This document shows positions 33,732 to 44,306 of a stretch of DNA of 64,000 bases, piece by piece. Below the pieces are notes generated by a model, which worked only from the letters and a program-made list of their open reading frames with translations, made no database searches and was not told the origin of the DNA. Origin of the DNA: Cephalotus follicularis (taxonomy: Eukaryota > Streptophyta > Magnoliopsida > Oxalidales > Cephalotaceae); contig BDDD01000723.1 in the NCBI GenBank assembly GCA_001972305.1, positions 62,001 to 126,000 of the forward strand. Reading direction: 5' to 3'. Position 1 is the stretch's first letter; every line of letters starts with the position of its first letter. The translations under genes were made by a program, and so were the position numbers.

Positions 33732-34268
33732 AGAAAGTGGTAAGTGTGGGGACGGTTGTTGCCAAATTGGAGAGAAAGAGACAAGAGAATGTCAGTGTCT
33801 AGAGAATTCTTGTCTCTCCTTTCCACTCTTGTTTTAAATCCTCACCCCGACCTTGAGAGGGAGTGTGGATTGAGCATTTCAGGAAACGAATAAGAAACAG
33901 TAAAGGAAGGATCTTGGAGTAAAGTCAGAGGAACAATTGCTCGTGTTAGCAGCGAGAAAGAGAGTGTGGAGAAAAATTGTAGAATTTCTAGAAGTTAGTC
34001 GGGATCGAGACTCTACCATTTTGAGGTAGGATCTACTACCTACATTTCATAGAGATTTTATGAATGTTGTGAACTGCTACTGAGATTGATTAAATCTAGT
34101 GTAATGTATGCACAGGAATTACTATCTACTATGAATGTTTGTATTTTAGCTAAACAATGTGAATGATATACATTGCTACAGTGTTTTGATCGTTTTAGTG
34201 AAATGAATGAGTGGGAATTGTAAGGTTTAATGAGTATAATTGTTGTCTAGAAGTAATGGATTTTCAAG

Positions 34269-34599
34269 CATGCGTCTAAGGAGGACTAGCGCATCCGAGC
34301 ATGATTAGCTCATGCATCCAAGGAGGACTAGCGCGTCCGAGCATGATTTTCTCATGCGTCCGAGGAGGACTAGCGCGTCCGAGCATGATTAGCCCATACG
34401 TTCGAGGAGGACTAGCGCGTTCGAGCATGATTTGCTCATGCGTCTGAGGAGGACTGGCGTGTCCGAGCATGATTAGCGCATGTGTCCGAGGAGGACTAGC
34501 GCGTGCGAGCATGATTAGCTCATGTGTACGAGGAGGACTAGCGCGTCCGAGCATGACTAACTCATGCGTCCGAGGAGGACTAATGTTCCCGAGTAAATA
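34269..34599. repeat. 42 bp minisatellite, seven full units
   Basis: Units start at 34300, 34342, 34384, 34426, 34468, 34510 and 34552, with a partial unit before and after. The period is exactly 42, a multiple of three. The minus strand therefore stays open and would read repeats of LGRASPPRTHELIM, but I see no evidence of a gene. Confidence 0.95.
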
Positions 34600-34787
34600 T
34601 ATGGCTAGAGGACGGACTAACCTACATATACATATATACATATTTATAAACGGATTAAGGTAAGGACGGATTATACAAGTAGAACTTAATACGAAGGCAG
34701 ACTAAATGCAAGGGTGACATACCTCTTAAAAGGAAATAGAGTTTTAATGTTAGTCTGATTAATGTCTAATGTAATGGGTCACCAATT

Positions 34788-34985
34788 GAGATGAACCATT
34801 GTTGGGTCACCAATTCTGATGAACCACACTGGGTCATCGACCGAGATGAACCAGTGAAGCTATCACTCGAGATGAACCAATGGGTCACTAGGGGAGATGA
34901 ACCACGAGGGTCACCGAGGTAGATAGCCTACGGGGATCACTGATTGAGATGAGCCTAAAGGATCACGAATCGAGGTGACCCATAA
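34788..34985 (+). repeat. Diverged array of about 27 bp
   Basis: About eight degenerate units of the form 'gggtcacc-attgagatgaacca' follow each other. Identity declines towards the right end. Confidence 0.75.
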
Positions 34986-35237
34986 ATGTTAGATGAATGA
35001 TACGGTATAGTATGAGGCTAAAAGTGATGACATTTGACTAAATGTATACTCAAGTGTATCTTTCCTCTCCTCTGCCTACAACGCCCATAGCTCATGTCTT
35101 GCTCTTCCTTAAGAAGACGAAACCGAGGAACTTATCAGCCTAGCACATAATGCTTGCTTCATCTAGGGTCCTCTACCTGTAACGTGTGGAGTGCGTATTC
35201 TGGTCCTCCTAACGCAGAGGAAGTCGAGGACGATTGT

Positions 35238-36759
35238 TGTCACACCCAGTTCCCAATAAACGACCCAAAGGTCATGACAATAAACATTTATTCAGGTTAT
35301 ATAAAAGTAAGGAAAATTTTAAACTTTCCAAACATGTATAATTAGTGCGGAAGCATTAAATATAAGCTGAATTTGAACCCGTAACATGCATCCCATACTA
35401 CATGTTACAACAATGTAACGTCATCATTGTTAACTGCCCTCAAAATGGAGCATGGCTAAATCATTCAATACAATAATTCATCAATACATGAATCTCTCAA
35501 TACAGTAATCCAATTTAACATTTCTCAAAAGAGATACAACTTCATCTTCTCTTCGTTTCCCCCATGCTTGAATGACGTCAAGTCCACTGCATCAATCTGA
35601 AATTGATAGGGTTAGCCGAATCCATTAGCTAAGTAGAAAAAACATAAAAGTACCTTGGGAACAGCGATAACATATGTCATGAAATGAATGCATTTATGAT
35701 GCAATACACGATATATATATATATATAAACACATATACATATGTATCTATCAATAGGCAACAACCATGCCAAGTGGCTAAAACCATACAATCCATCAGTC
35801 ATGTCATGAAGGACCAGACCAATCATATGTTTCGAGGCTAACTGGCACCAAGCTAGGAAACCTCGACCACTCAATGATGTTAACAGGCCAAGACTAGGAA
35901 GGCACGCAGGTTGACCATCCAAGTCTAGGAACAGCATCCCACAATCCAAAAATGCTAACCAACCCCGAGCTAGGAAAGCTAGCAGGCTAACCGTTCCATG
36001 GTGCTGGGAACAATCCATAAATCCATTTTCAAGTATTTTATATTTAATAACGCCTGAAGTACCACATTTATTCAAAATGTATAATCAACAATTCAAATCC
36101 ATTTCCAAGTAGTTTATGTGTAATAAACGTTTGAAATACTCATATATTTTAAATATATGTAACAAATCCTTTTGAAATCCAAGTAAATTATGTACCATAA
36201 AATACTTGTCATAACATATTTATTCAATATATGTAACAGTCTTTTGAAACCTCGTTTCAATCCATTGAAATATAATATTTCATATCAAGTAATGATTTAT
36301 AGTAAAATCATTGTATACACTTTTCCAAAATGATAAAAACATTTTAGAAACAATTTATATAGTTCAATCCATACATATATCGATGCTAGCCGGCACAAGG
36401 CGAGGTAAGCCCGATCAAATCACAACAATATGCAAGCAAACATATGCTCAAAATGCATATAGACCCTTTTGGCATCAACACCTAACTCTAGGCATCAACG
36501 TGTACGGCACCTTGTGCTCCATAACATAAATAGTCTGTTTTAGCGTCAACGTATACCCCATATGCGTCAACGTTCATAGTAGTCCTCTAGGGTGTCAATG
36601 TCTATTCTAGGCGTCAACGTGCATGGAAACCACCTCTGGTGCCATCACTCGCTCTAGGCGTCAACGTTAATAGCACACCATGTCTTTAGAGCACACTTAG
36701 GTATCAACGTCTAGCCCTTCTTCTATTTACACTTCAAGGCAAGGATCCTTGAGTGTTAG
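35238..36759 (-). mobile_element. Gypsy E 3' LTR, left part (split by gypsy F)
   Basis: It begins TGTCACACCCAG on plus, the minus-strand LTR end. It carries a short purine/pyrimidine section, diverged AT-rich repeats (about 36050-36300) and TCGA motifs in the decayed form GGCATCAACGT or GCGTCAACGT (36475-36715). It is interrupted at 36759 by gypsy F and continues at 47139. The reconstructed length is 2685 bp, close to the F (2.8 kb) and J (2.75 kb) LTRs. Confidence 0.75.
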
Positions 36760-38064
36760 TTTCACGCCCCGGTTTCAGGTAGACACACATAAAGTGGTAG
36801 AGGCAATTAACATTAAGATTCAGCTTATGTAAATACCATAAAATTTAAACTTTTAAACAAGATATCAGTTGCGAAAGCAATAAACTCATAAGCTGAAAGC
36901 ACGTAACATGCATCCCATACTGCACGCTACTCAATACATGTATGTCATTGTTAAAAGCCAATAGACGGAGCGTGATTCATATACATTAAATAAAACCCAT
37001 CGTTAAACAAAGCCAAAAGTATGGTACATTAGTAGTCCTTAAAACAAAACCAGTTTATTACAATCCAGAAGAATAAAAACCAACAACAATAACATAAGGG
37101 CTTGTTCTTCGTCCAAGCTAGTCCAACTGGTCCACGGCTTCAATCTGTAAAGCAGGGGGTTAGCCTTTGTTCTCACTCGGCTAAGTCATAACAGTGGTTT
37201 GGGATTAACATTACATGCATGTCATGAAATGTATGCGTAGATGATACAGTACAGTAGAAAATACCAGAATAAATATATATAAGTTAGCAGTACAATAAAA
37301 TAATAGTAGGGACATATATATGAAAATAAATGTATGCGATAACAGTATAGTAGTAGCTCGGCCAGGGCTACATCAACAGGCACAGTCATGTCCGAATAGG
37401 ACTAGCAGGCAGTACAGTTAGTCCACAAAGGGTCTAACAAACAGGTAGGCTGTATGTGCAACGCCGCCAACTCCTGGCCCCACGTTACACTCCCACTTCG
37501 GTCCCTTCTCCAGGCAACCAAGCACGACAACAGTACAATACAGTGACTTACCCAACAAACTCCTGGCTCCCAGGTCAACCCCTACCACTAGCCGGCGCTG
37601 GCACTCTCCGCCATGCAACCAGTGGCTCAAGCACTACCACATAAAATTCACAGAGCGAACAGTGAATAGTCATAGTTAGCAGTGCAGTGAACAGTACAGT
37701 AATGATCGTTAGATCAACAACATACAGTTTGTTTCAAATTATTTTCGAAAGTGATAACATTTGAAATATGTATTTCTAATAGATAGAAAATACTTTAAAC
37801 AATTAAGTAGTGGAAATCGCTTTCCCATTTTGTTCGAAAATATAACAATACTCATTTTATATTTCGTACACAAACATAGTAGTTTTCAAACTCATGTGTG
37901 TATTTCTAAATCAATATAACAATTTAGAAAGCATAGCAATTCATAAACGATTATTATACAGGCAGTAAACAGTACATATGCAATGCATACAAATGGTCAA
38001 ATGCATCCTAACAGAAGTTGGGATCGTTTCGTATCGTTCAATAAGAAAACTTCCAAACAATACA

Positions 38065-38335
38065 AGAAGGCGTCGATGTCTATTATTAGGCGTCGATGTC
38101 TTTATCCCTCAGTGTCAACGCTCAAGTCCTCAGCGTCAGCGCTTCCCACTCTTTGAAGACGTCTATGTCCATCTTTATACACATCGATGCTCAAGGTATG
38201 GAACCTTAAACATCAGCGTATTTCTTAAGGCGTCGACGAGTTAAGGTAGGAACCTTAGGCGTCGATGTATAATACGTCAATAACCAAGCAAATAAGCGTC
38301 GATGTTCCTAAAAGGCGTTGACGTGTTTCGAGCAC
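38065..38335. repeat. GCGTCGATG/GCGTCGACG motif block, F 3' LTR
   Basis: Copies include GGCGTCGATGTC (38070 and 38089), CAGTGTCAACGCTC, CAGCGTCAGCGCTT, GACGTCTATGTCC, ACATCGATGCTC, GGCGTCGACGAG, GGCGTCGATG, AGCGTCGATGTT and GGCGTTGACGTG. The matching block in the 5' LTR is 45617-45900. Confidence 0.85.
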
Positions 38336-39104
38336 CAGTCGTCTTCTTCCTCACGATGTGACAAACAGTAACTAACATCGTCCATATACATGCCAGACAA
38401 CATGAAATCAAGCCATAAAACCAACATGCATATACATATCACATACCCAGTATAACATGGCATTGACCCAGTGATCGAAACAGTTCAAAAATCATGTAAT
38501 CTATACACAAAACCATAGTCCAGGCATGAACATTAATCTCAAGAATACGATTATGGCTTCCCCTACCTTTTTGTTCCAAGTTAGGAACTAGAAAGTCCAC
38601 CCCTTTTAGTATCCAGACGGTCACTTTGAGGTCCCAGGTACTGCTTGAAAGCTCCCTAGTTCGTCCCCACAGCTGTTGTCCAGCTCCATGCTTCCACTTG
38701 CTCAACAATGGTGGTTTGAGCTTTCTCTCCCTAACCTTCTGCTCTCTTTCCCTTATCGTGTTTCTCTCAAGACTCTGGTTCTTTCCCAATAAGTAACAAC
38801 TGAAGGTAAGAGGTGAGGGCCGTCTTTTATGCAACTCACGTTTGTTTCTTTCTACCAACACACCAGTTCAGCTCTCCCTCTCTATTTATTGCTGGATGTG
38901 ACAGGTGCCGTTTTATTCTCTCTCCCAGGCCATGCAGTCAGAAATTTGCGCTCTCTTCCAAGACTTTTTGTTGCAGGTAAAGTGGGCATCATATGCATGC
39001 AACCCACGTCGCCAGAGAGTCTGCCCAAGTGCCGGTTAAGTGACACAAAGTCACCTCCATGCGACACGTTCACCAGTTGTCCATATATATCAGGGACATG
39101 ACAC

Positions 39105-39390
39105 AAGGTGTCGACGTCTTGCTCCTCACGTTGACGTCTTTACACATTTACGCGAAAGGCATGGACACGTATACTGTGCGTCGTCGTTTCACTTTGCACT
39201 TTATTCTGTCAGCATAATAACGTGCCTGACATTCGACGTTACGCATCGATGTCTTCTTTAGATGTCGTCGTCCTTCCCCTTTTTACTCGAGGGCGTCGAT
39301 GTTCTCGCCTGTATCGACGTGCATGTGCATACAGTTACGTGCGTCTCTTTGTTTCAAAGGCATCGATGCATTCAAAAGGGCGTCGACGCG
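39105..39390. repeat. GCGTCGACG motif block, F 3' LTR (near LTR start)
   Basis: Copies include GGTGTCGACGTC, CACGTTGACGTC, GCATCGATGTC, GGGCGTCGATG, GTATCGACGTGC, GGCATCGATGC and GGGCGTCGACGCG. The matching block in the 5' LTR is 46662-46955. Confidence 0.85.
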
Positions 39391-39582
39391 TTTCTCCAAA
39401 AACAATACCGTTTTTGCCTCAAATTGCCGTTTTAACATTTCTTTAACATTTTATTCCAAAATCAATATTATTAGAGTTTGGAAAACATCATCAAAGTTGG
39501 AAAATCCATCATTTTATTAATTCCACATTAAAAGTACATTTACATCGTAAAATTACAACATATAAAAATCCCAGGCGTTACA

Positions 39583-39593
39583 TCCACCCCTTG
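39583..39593 (-). other. Polypurine tract of gypsy F
   Basis: On the minus strand AAGGGGTGGA lies directly before the LTR start TGTAACGCC. Confidence 0.8.
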
Positions 39594-39629
39594 TTCATGG
39601 AATTTCGTCCTCGAAATTAAAAAACAGTA

Positions 39630-40926
39630 CTAGAACAAGTGTGGGTAACACTCTCGGATACTCTCCTCACCTTCCCGAGTGGCTTCATCTGCTCGGTGGA
39701 ATTGCCATTGAACCTTGACCATGGAGATGGTTCGGTTCCTCAAAATATGCGTCTTCTAATCTAGAATCCACACAGGCAACTCTTCACAAGATAAATCATC
39801 TCGTATAGGAACAACTTCATAATCAGGACATGTGACGGGTTCGGGATATATCTCCTCAGCATAGATACATGAAAGACGTCGTGCACGTTTGACAGTGCAT
39901 GAGGTAAGGCAAGCTGGTAGGCTACCTCCCCAACTCTCTTCAAAATTTCAAAAGGACCAATATAGCGCGGGGCTAATTTGCCCTTTTTCCAATCCTTTGC
40001 ACGCCCTTCCATGGAGAAACCTCTAAGAACACATGATCACGAACACTGAAGGTCAAAGGCCTCCTCTTGACACTCTCCACATAGCTCTTCTGCCGATTGT
40101 GAGCAGCAATCAACTTCTCTTTAATCACCCTGATCTTTTCTAAAGTTTCCTCCACTAACTCAGTCCCAAGTAAAGGTCGTTCCCCGACCACATCCCAACA
40201 AACAGGAGACCTGCACTTCCTCCCATACAGTGCTTCAAACGGTGCCATGCCGATATTGGAATGATAGATGTTATTATAAGAGAACACTTTCAAGGGAATG
40301 TGATCCTCCCAAGTACCAGACAAGCCAATAATGCAAGACCGTAGCATATCCTCCAAGGTCAGGATGGTACGCTCAGACTGCCCATCGGTCTGAGGGTGGA
40401 AGGCAGTACTCAGGTTCAGCTTCGTCCTGAAAGCTGTTTGAAATCTCTCCCAGAAGTTGGAAGTGAAGATGGCATCTCTATCACATATGATGCTGACTGG
40501 AACACCGTGTAGCCTCACTATCTCCTTCACATATAAATGAGCCAACTTGCTCGCAGAATCAGTAACGTGTGTAGGTAGAAAGTGCGCTGATTTGGTGAGT
40601 CTATCCACGATAACCCACATGGCGTTGTGACAGTTTCGAGTAAGAGGAAAACCCGAAACAAAATCCATCGTAACATGTTCCCACTTCCACTTTAGAATTG
40701 GTAAAGGCTGTAACAACCCTGCCGGTCTCTGTTGCTCAGCCTTAACTGTCTGGCAAGTCAAACACCTTGCCACATACTCGGTGATCTCTTGTTTCATGCC
40801 AGGCCACCAGTAATCCCTCTTCATGTCCTGGTACATTTTTGTGCTACCAGGGTGAATGTTGTACTGAGATCTATGAGCCCCATAAAGTAACTCACAGTTA
40901 AACCCATGTTCATTCGGAAGACACAC
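39630..40926 (-). pseudogene. Gypsy F integrase and chromodomain
   Basis: The open frame 39973-40926 contains the zinc finger end (YVARCLTCQTVKAEQQRP) and the catalytic core with all three acidic positions: VDRLTKSAHF, ICDRDAIFTS and [21 protein letters not shown] and [16 protein letters not shown] follow across a frameshift near 40000. The chromodomain is decayed (ILD, a stop, LRNRTISMVKVQWQFH, then ATREGEESIRE in place of ATWEREE). The active site is intact, unlike gypsy 1, but the protein is broken at its C-terminus. Confidence 0.92.
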
Positions 40927-41567
40927 TCGTCCCCGAAATCTTAAGACACCATCGGCATGTATCCAAAAATCAGATTCCGAGTCCAGATTCTCTCAAATCT
41001 TTTGTAATTCAGGATCGTATGCTTGAGCGTTCTTTATTTCTTCAAGCAAAACTGGCTGTACTCTCATTCTATCCATAAAGACTGTAGCTGACTGATTAAA
41101 CGGAAACCACTCTTGGAAGTCCTCTAACATCTTCCATTGCGACACCATCGTACTGGCAATCATAGCCTTGCGACTCAAGGCATCAGCGACCACATTCGCT
41201 TTCCCTCGGGTGGTACTGAATACTCAATCATAATCGTTAAAGAATTCTACCCATCTTCGTTGCCTCATGTTCATTGTATCCTGACAGAATAGGTACCTCA
41301 AACTCTTATGATCTGTAAAGATCTCAAACTGCGCCCCATAAAAATAGTGCCTCCACTTCTGAAGGGCAAAGATAATAGCTGCGAGTTCAAGGTCATGTGT
41401 TGGGTAGTTTTCTTCATATGACTTTTGCTTCCTGGTAGCATAAGCGATCACTCTTCCTCGCTGCATCAGCACGCAGCCCAAGTCCTTACCCGATGTATCC
41501 CTTTAGGCTGCAAAGCCCTCATTACCATAAGGTAATGCCAAGATAGGAGCAGAAACTAACCGATCCT
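40927..41567 (-). pseudogene. Gypsy F RNase H and linker
   Basis: RNase H is recognisable from KGYIG-like remnants before 41481, then [36 protein letters not shown] and [29 protein letters not shown] is followed by a stop at 41224. VADALSRKAMIASTMVSQW (40993-41193) is the linker to the integrase. The first catalytic Asp region is damaged by a frameshift near 41500. Confidence 0.88.
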
Positions 41568-42521
41568 TCAGTTCACAGAAACTAGTTCACAATCTTTGTC
41601 CAAGACAAATAAGGTCTTCTTCTGGGTCAGTCTAGTCAAGGGCACAACTATCCTTGAAAAATTCTGGATAAACCTCTCGTAATACCCCCCCATTCCAAGG
41701 AAACTGTGCACCTCCGTCACATTCTTCGGTTGTGGCCAGTCTCGCACAACTTCAGTCTTTGACGGATCCACAGTCAAGCCTTCCCCAGATACGATGTGAC
41801 CGAGAAAGATCACATGATCATGCCAGAATTCACACTGGCCGAACTTGGCATACAACCGATGTTCTCTGAGAACCTGCAATACTAGCCTCAGATGATGAGT
41901 GTGTTCCTCCTCACTCCTTGAATATACCAGTATGTCATCAATAAACACTATAGCAAACTAATCCAGGTATGGCCAAAATACGTCGTTCATCAACGACCTG
42001 AATGTTGCTGGTGCATTGGTAACACCGAACGACATCACCAAGAACTCGTAGTGAGCATACCGTGTCTAGAAGGTAGTCTTCTCAATGTCTCCTTCCCTTA
42101 CTCTCAGTTGGTTATAACCCGATCTCAAATCGATCTTGGAAAACACCCTTGATCCTTGCAACTGGTCAAACAAATTCTCGATGTGGGGTAAAGGATACTT
42201 GTTCTTGATAGTTGCCTTGTTCAACATTCTGTAGTCGATGCAAAGCCTCATCGACCCATCTTTCTTCTTGACAAATAACACAGGCGCACCCCACGGAGAA
42301 ACACTGGGTCTAACAAAACCCTTATCAATCAGGTCTTGTAATTGTAACTTCAGCTCTAGCAACTCTGCTAGAGCCATCCGATAAGGTGATTTAGAGATAG
42401 AAGCCGTTCTAGGAACAAGATCAATAACGAACTCCATACTCCTCCTCGGTGGTAAAGACCCCAAGTTATCAGGAAACACGTCCGAAAATTCACACATAAC
42501 TAGAATTTCCTCCATACTCAA
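41568..42521 (-). pseudogene. Gypsy F reverse transcriptase
   Basis: The open frame 42066-42521 carries [38 protein letters not shown] and [20 protein letters not shown]. After a stop near 42066, the second frame (41568-41948) starts at the catalytic FIDDILVYS (41934-41945, intact) and continues [24 protein letters not shown]. It is closely similar to gypsy 1, so both belong to one family. Confidence 0.9.
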
Positions 42522-42559
42522 ACCTTTCTCTTTTCTTCGATCAATTACATAGGACAGGT

Positions 42560-43022
42560 ACCCTTTGCATCCCTTCTCTAGGTACCTCGGTGCTCGAATA
42601 AAGGATATGATCGGTGTCGAGAACCCCTTGTCTCCCTTGAACTAGAATATCGTTCCGTCGGGTAGACAAAAATCCACAGTTTTATTATAACAATCCATGC
42701 GACCATGGTGTGCTGATAGCCAATCCATCCCAGTATAACATCGAAGTCACGGATAGGTAGTACTATCAAATCTGCATACAAAGAAATGTCTGCCATAGAC
42801 ATCTCATAACTCCTATATATCGAATCAGTGTACATAGAAGTCCAAGTTGGTGTACTCACATCAAGCATATATGACATACAGTCAGGGGTGACATCTAAGC
42901 AAGATTCAAAATGTGCAGATATAAAAGAATGCGATGCTCCAGAATTCATCAACACTATAGCAGAAAAACCATGTATATACAGAGTACCTCCAAAAATGGA
43001 AGTTGACTCTGGAACCTCTGTC
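42560..43022 (-). pseudogene. Gypsy F protease with mutated active site
   Basis: The protease region reads GGTLYIHGFSAIVLMNSGASHSF. The catalytic Asp of DSG is replaced by Asn (42938-42946), which would abolish activity. Downstream, DVILGWIGYQH shows a frameshift relative to DVILGMDWL in gypsy 1. Confidence 0.88.
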
Positions 43023-43059
43023 TGAACAAGTACAAAAAATCGACCTTTTACGATGCCCT

Positions 43060-44194
43060 TACCGGTGTCCTTCCTCTATGACGGTCCCACCACCGTACCA
43101 CTACTACTTACTGGCCCAGTATGCGCTGTAGGTGAACTCTTCGGACAGTCTTTCACCAAATGACCAGGTACCCCGCACCTCAAGCACCAACCATTAAACC
43201 TCCAGCAATCTTTCTGTTGGTGTCCCTTGCGACCACAATAGTAACAACCTCCAGATCTAGCATTACTCCCTTGGCTGGGAGAACCCTGTGAAGCTGTTTG
43301 CTGAGATTTGCTCTTGGACGACTTCGTAGGAGAACCACCATCTTGCTATTTCGACGATGCTGGTTTGGATTGTGTAGGACTCTATTTATTCTGTTGTGCG
43401 CGAGCTCTCTTAGCCCGGTCTTCACTGTATATGGTCTCCAGTAATCTTGCTTTTTGTGCAACCTCCACAAAAGTCCCCAGTTCCATAGCTCTAATTCTTG
43501 ATCAAAGATCCGGCCGTAGACCTCTCCGAAACCTCCTTATCTTCTTCACTTCATCAACTACAAGATAGGGTGAATGTTTGGCTAGCTCCATGAACCTTGC
43601 TTGATATTCTATCACCGTCATCTCTCCCTGTCGCAACTCCAAGAGCTCTGTCTCCCGTCGCTCTTGTTCAATCCGTGGAACATAGGTCTCCAGGAACTCT
43701 GTCTGGAATCTGCCCCAAGTGCTGTCAAGCCTCTGAGATTCCCATTTTGCTTTGACCATTTCCCACCAATGAGTGGCCTCACCCCGTAGACAGTATACAA
43801 CAAACTTCAGTTTTTGATTGTCAGTACAGTCCATCACTTCAAATATTTTTTCCAAATCCTGCAGCCATCTCTCACCAACGGTGGCATCAAGTTCCCCTCA
43901 GAAACTGGGGGGATTTTGCCTCATGAACCTTTCAATGTCTCTCCCAAACTGGTTAGTGTCCTCTCCCGAGCAATGGTCAGGAGCTCTATGTTGCGGCCGA
44001 GCTTGCGCGTAGTACTGGCGCATCTCCTCCGCATTAGCCATATTAAAGGCCATTTGTTGCTGAAAATAATCCGCAATTCGGGTGATCGGATCTCTCTCAT
44101 CCTGGGGGACATTCATCCCTTGCAGAACATTCGCTTCCTCAGGGGCATTGGCTCTAACTGCTCTAGCCCTAGCACGTGTTCTCCTTCGGTCCAT
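43060..44194 (-). pseudogene. Gypsy F gag with two zinc knuckles
   Basis: It starts at 44194 (MDRRRTRARARAVRAN), the arginine-rich N-terminus usual for this group. The capsid (retrotransposon gag) domain follows, with RWLQDLEKIFEVMDC, ATHWWEMVKAKW and FLETYVPRIEQERRETELLELRQGEMTV. Two CCHC knuckles are intact: CYYCGRKGHQQKDC (43205-43246) and CLRCGVPGHLVKDC (43145-43186). Breaks include a stop or frameshift near 43870-43900 and a stop near 43500. The capsid would package element RNA. Confidence 0.88.
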
Positions 44195-44290
44195 TGGTTC
44201 CTATAAGAAGGATGACTATTAGTCACGACTTTAGGAAAACAATTCATTAATTTCCAAGGAAAATATCCTAGCTAAGCATATACGCAATAT

Positions 44291-44302
44291 GCTCTGACAC
44301 CA
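44291..44302 (-). other. Primer-binding site of gypsy F
   Basis: TGGTGTCAGAGC on the minus strand lies 4 bases from the 5' LTR. It differs by one base from TGGTATCAGAGC, the complement of initiator methionine tRNA. Confidence 0.85.
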
Positions 44303-44306
44303 TGTC

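Larger units (their letters stand above)
33571..35237 (+). mobile_element. LTR-like segment with TATA box and two tandem arrays
   Basis: There is no gene. A TATA box at 33724 is followed by a GA-rich leader, an AT-rich stretch, a 42 bp array (34269-34599) and a diverged array of about 27 bp (34788-34985). The order resembles the promoter-to-distal half of LTR G. Neither terminus is visible: the left is cut at the inverted fragment, the right by LTR E. Confidence 0.5.
36760..39582 (-). mobile_element. Gypsy F 3' LTR (2823 bp)
   Basis: On plus it runs from TTTCACGCCCCGG to CCAGGCGTTACA. The matching 5' LTR at 44307 starts TGTCACGCCCC, so the first G has mutated to T. Motif blocks lie at 38065-38335 and 39105-39390. 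In a hand alignment of the first 141 bases, the two LTRs differ at 7 positions, which suggests an insertion that is not recent. Frames inside are not genes. Confidence 0.92.

Noticed and set aside
34269..34599. CRISPR array
   Set aside because: The whole 42 bp unit repeats without unique spacers, and the DNA is plant nuclear.
34276..34641. Open frame of 121 codons on the minus strand as a repeat protein gene
   Set aside because: It exists only because the 42 bp unit length is a multiple of three. It has no plausible promoter or family resemblance, and lies in an LTR-like segment.
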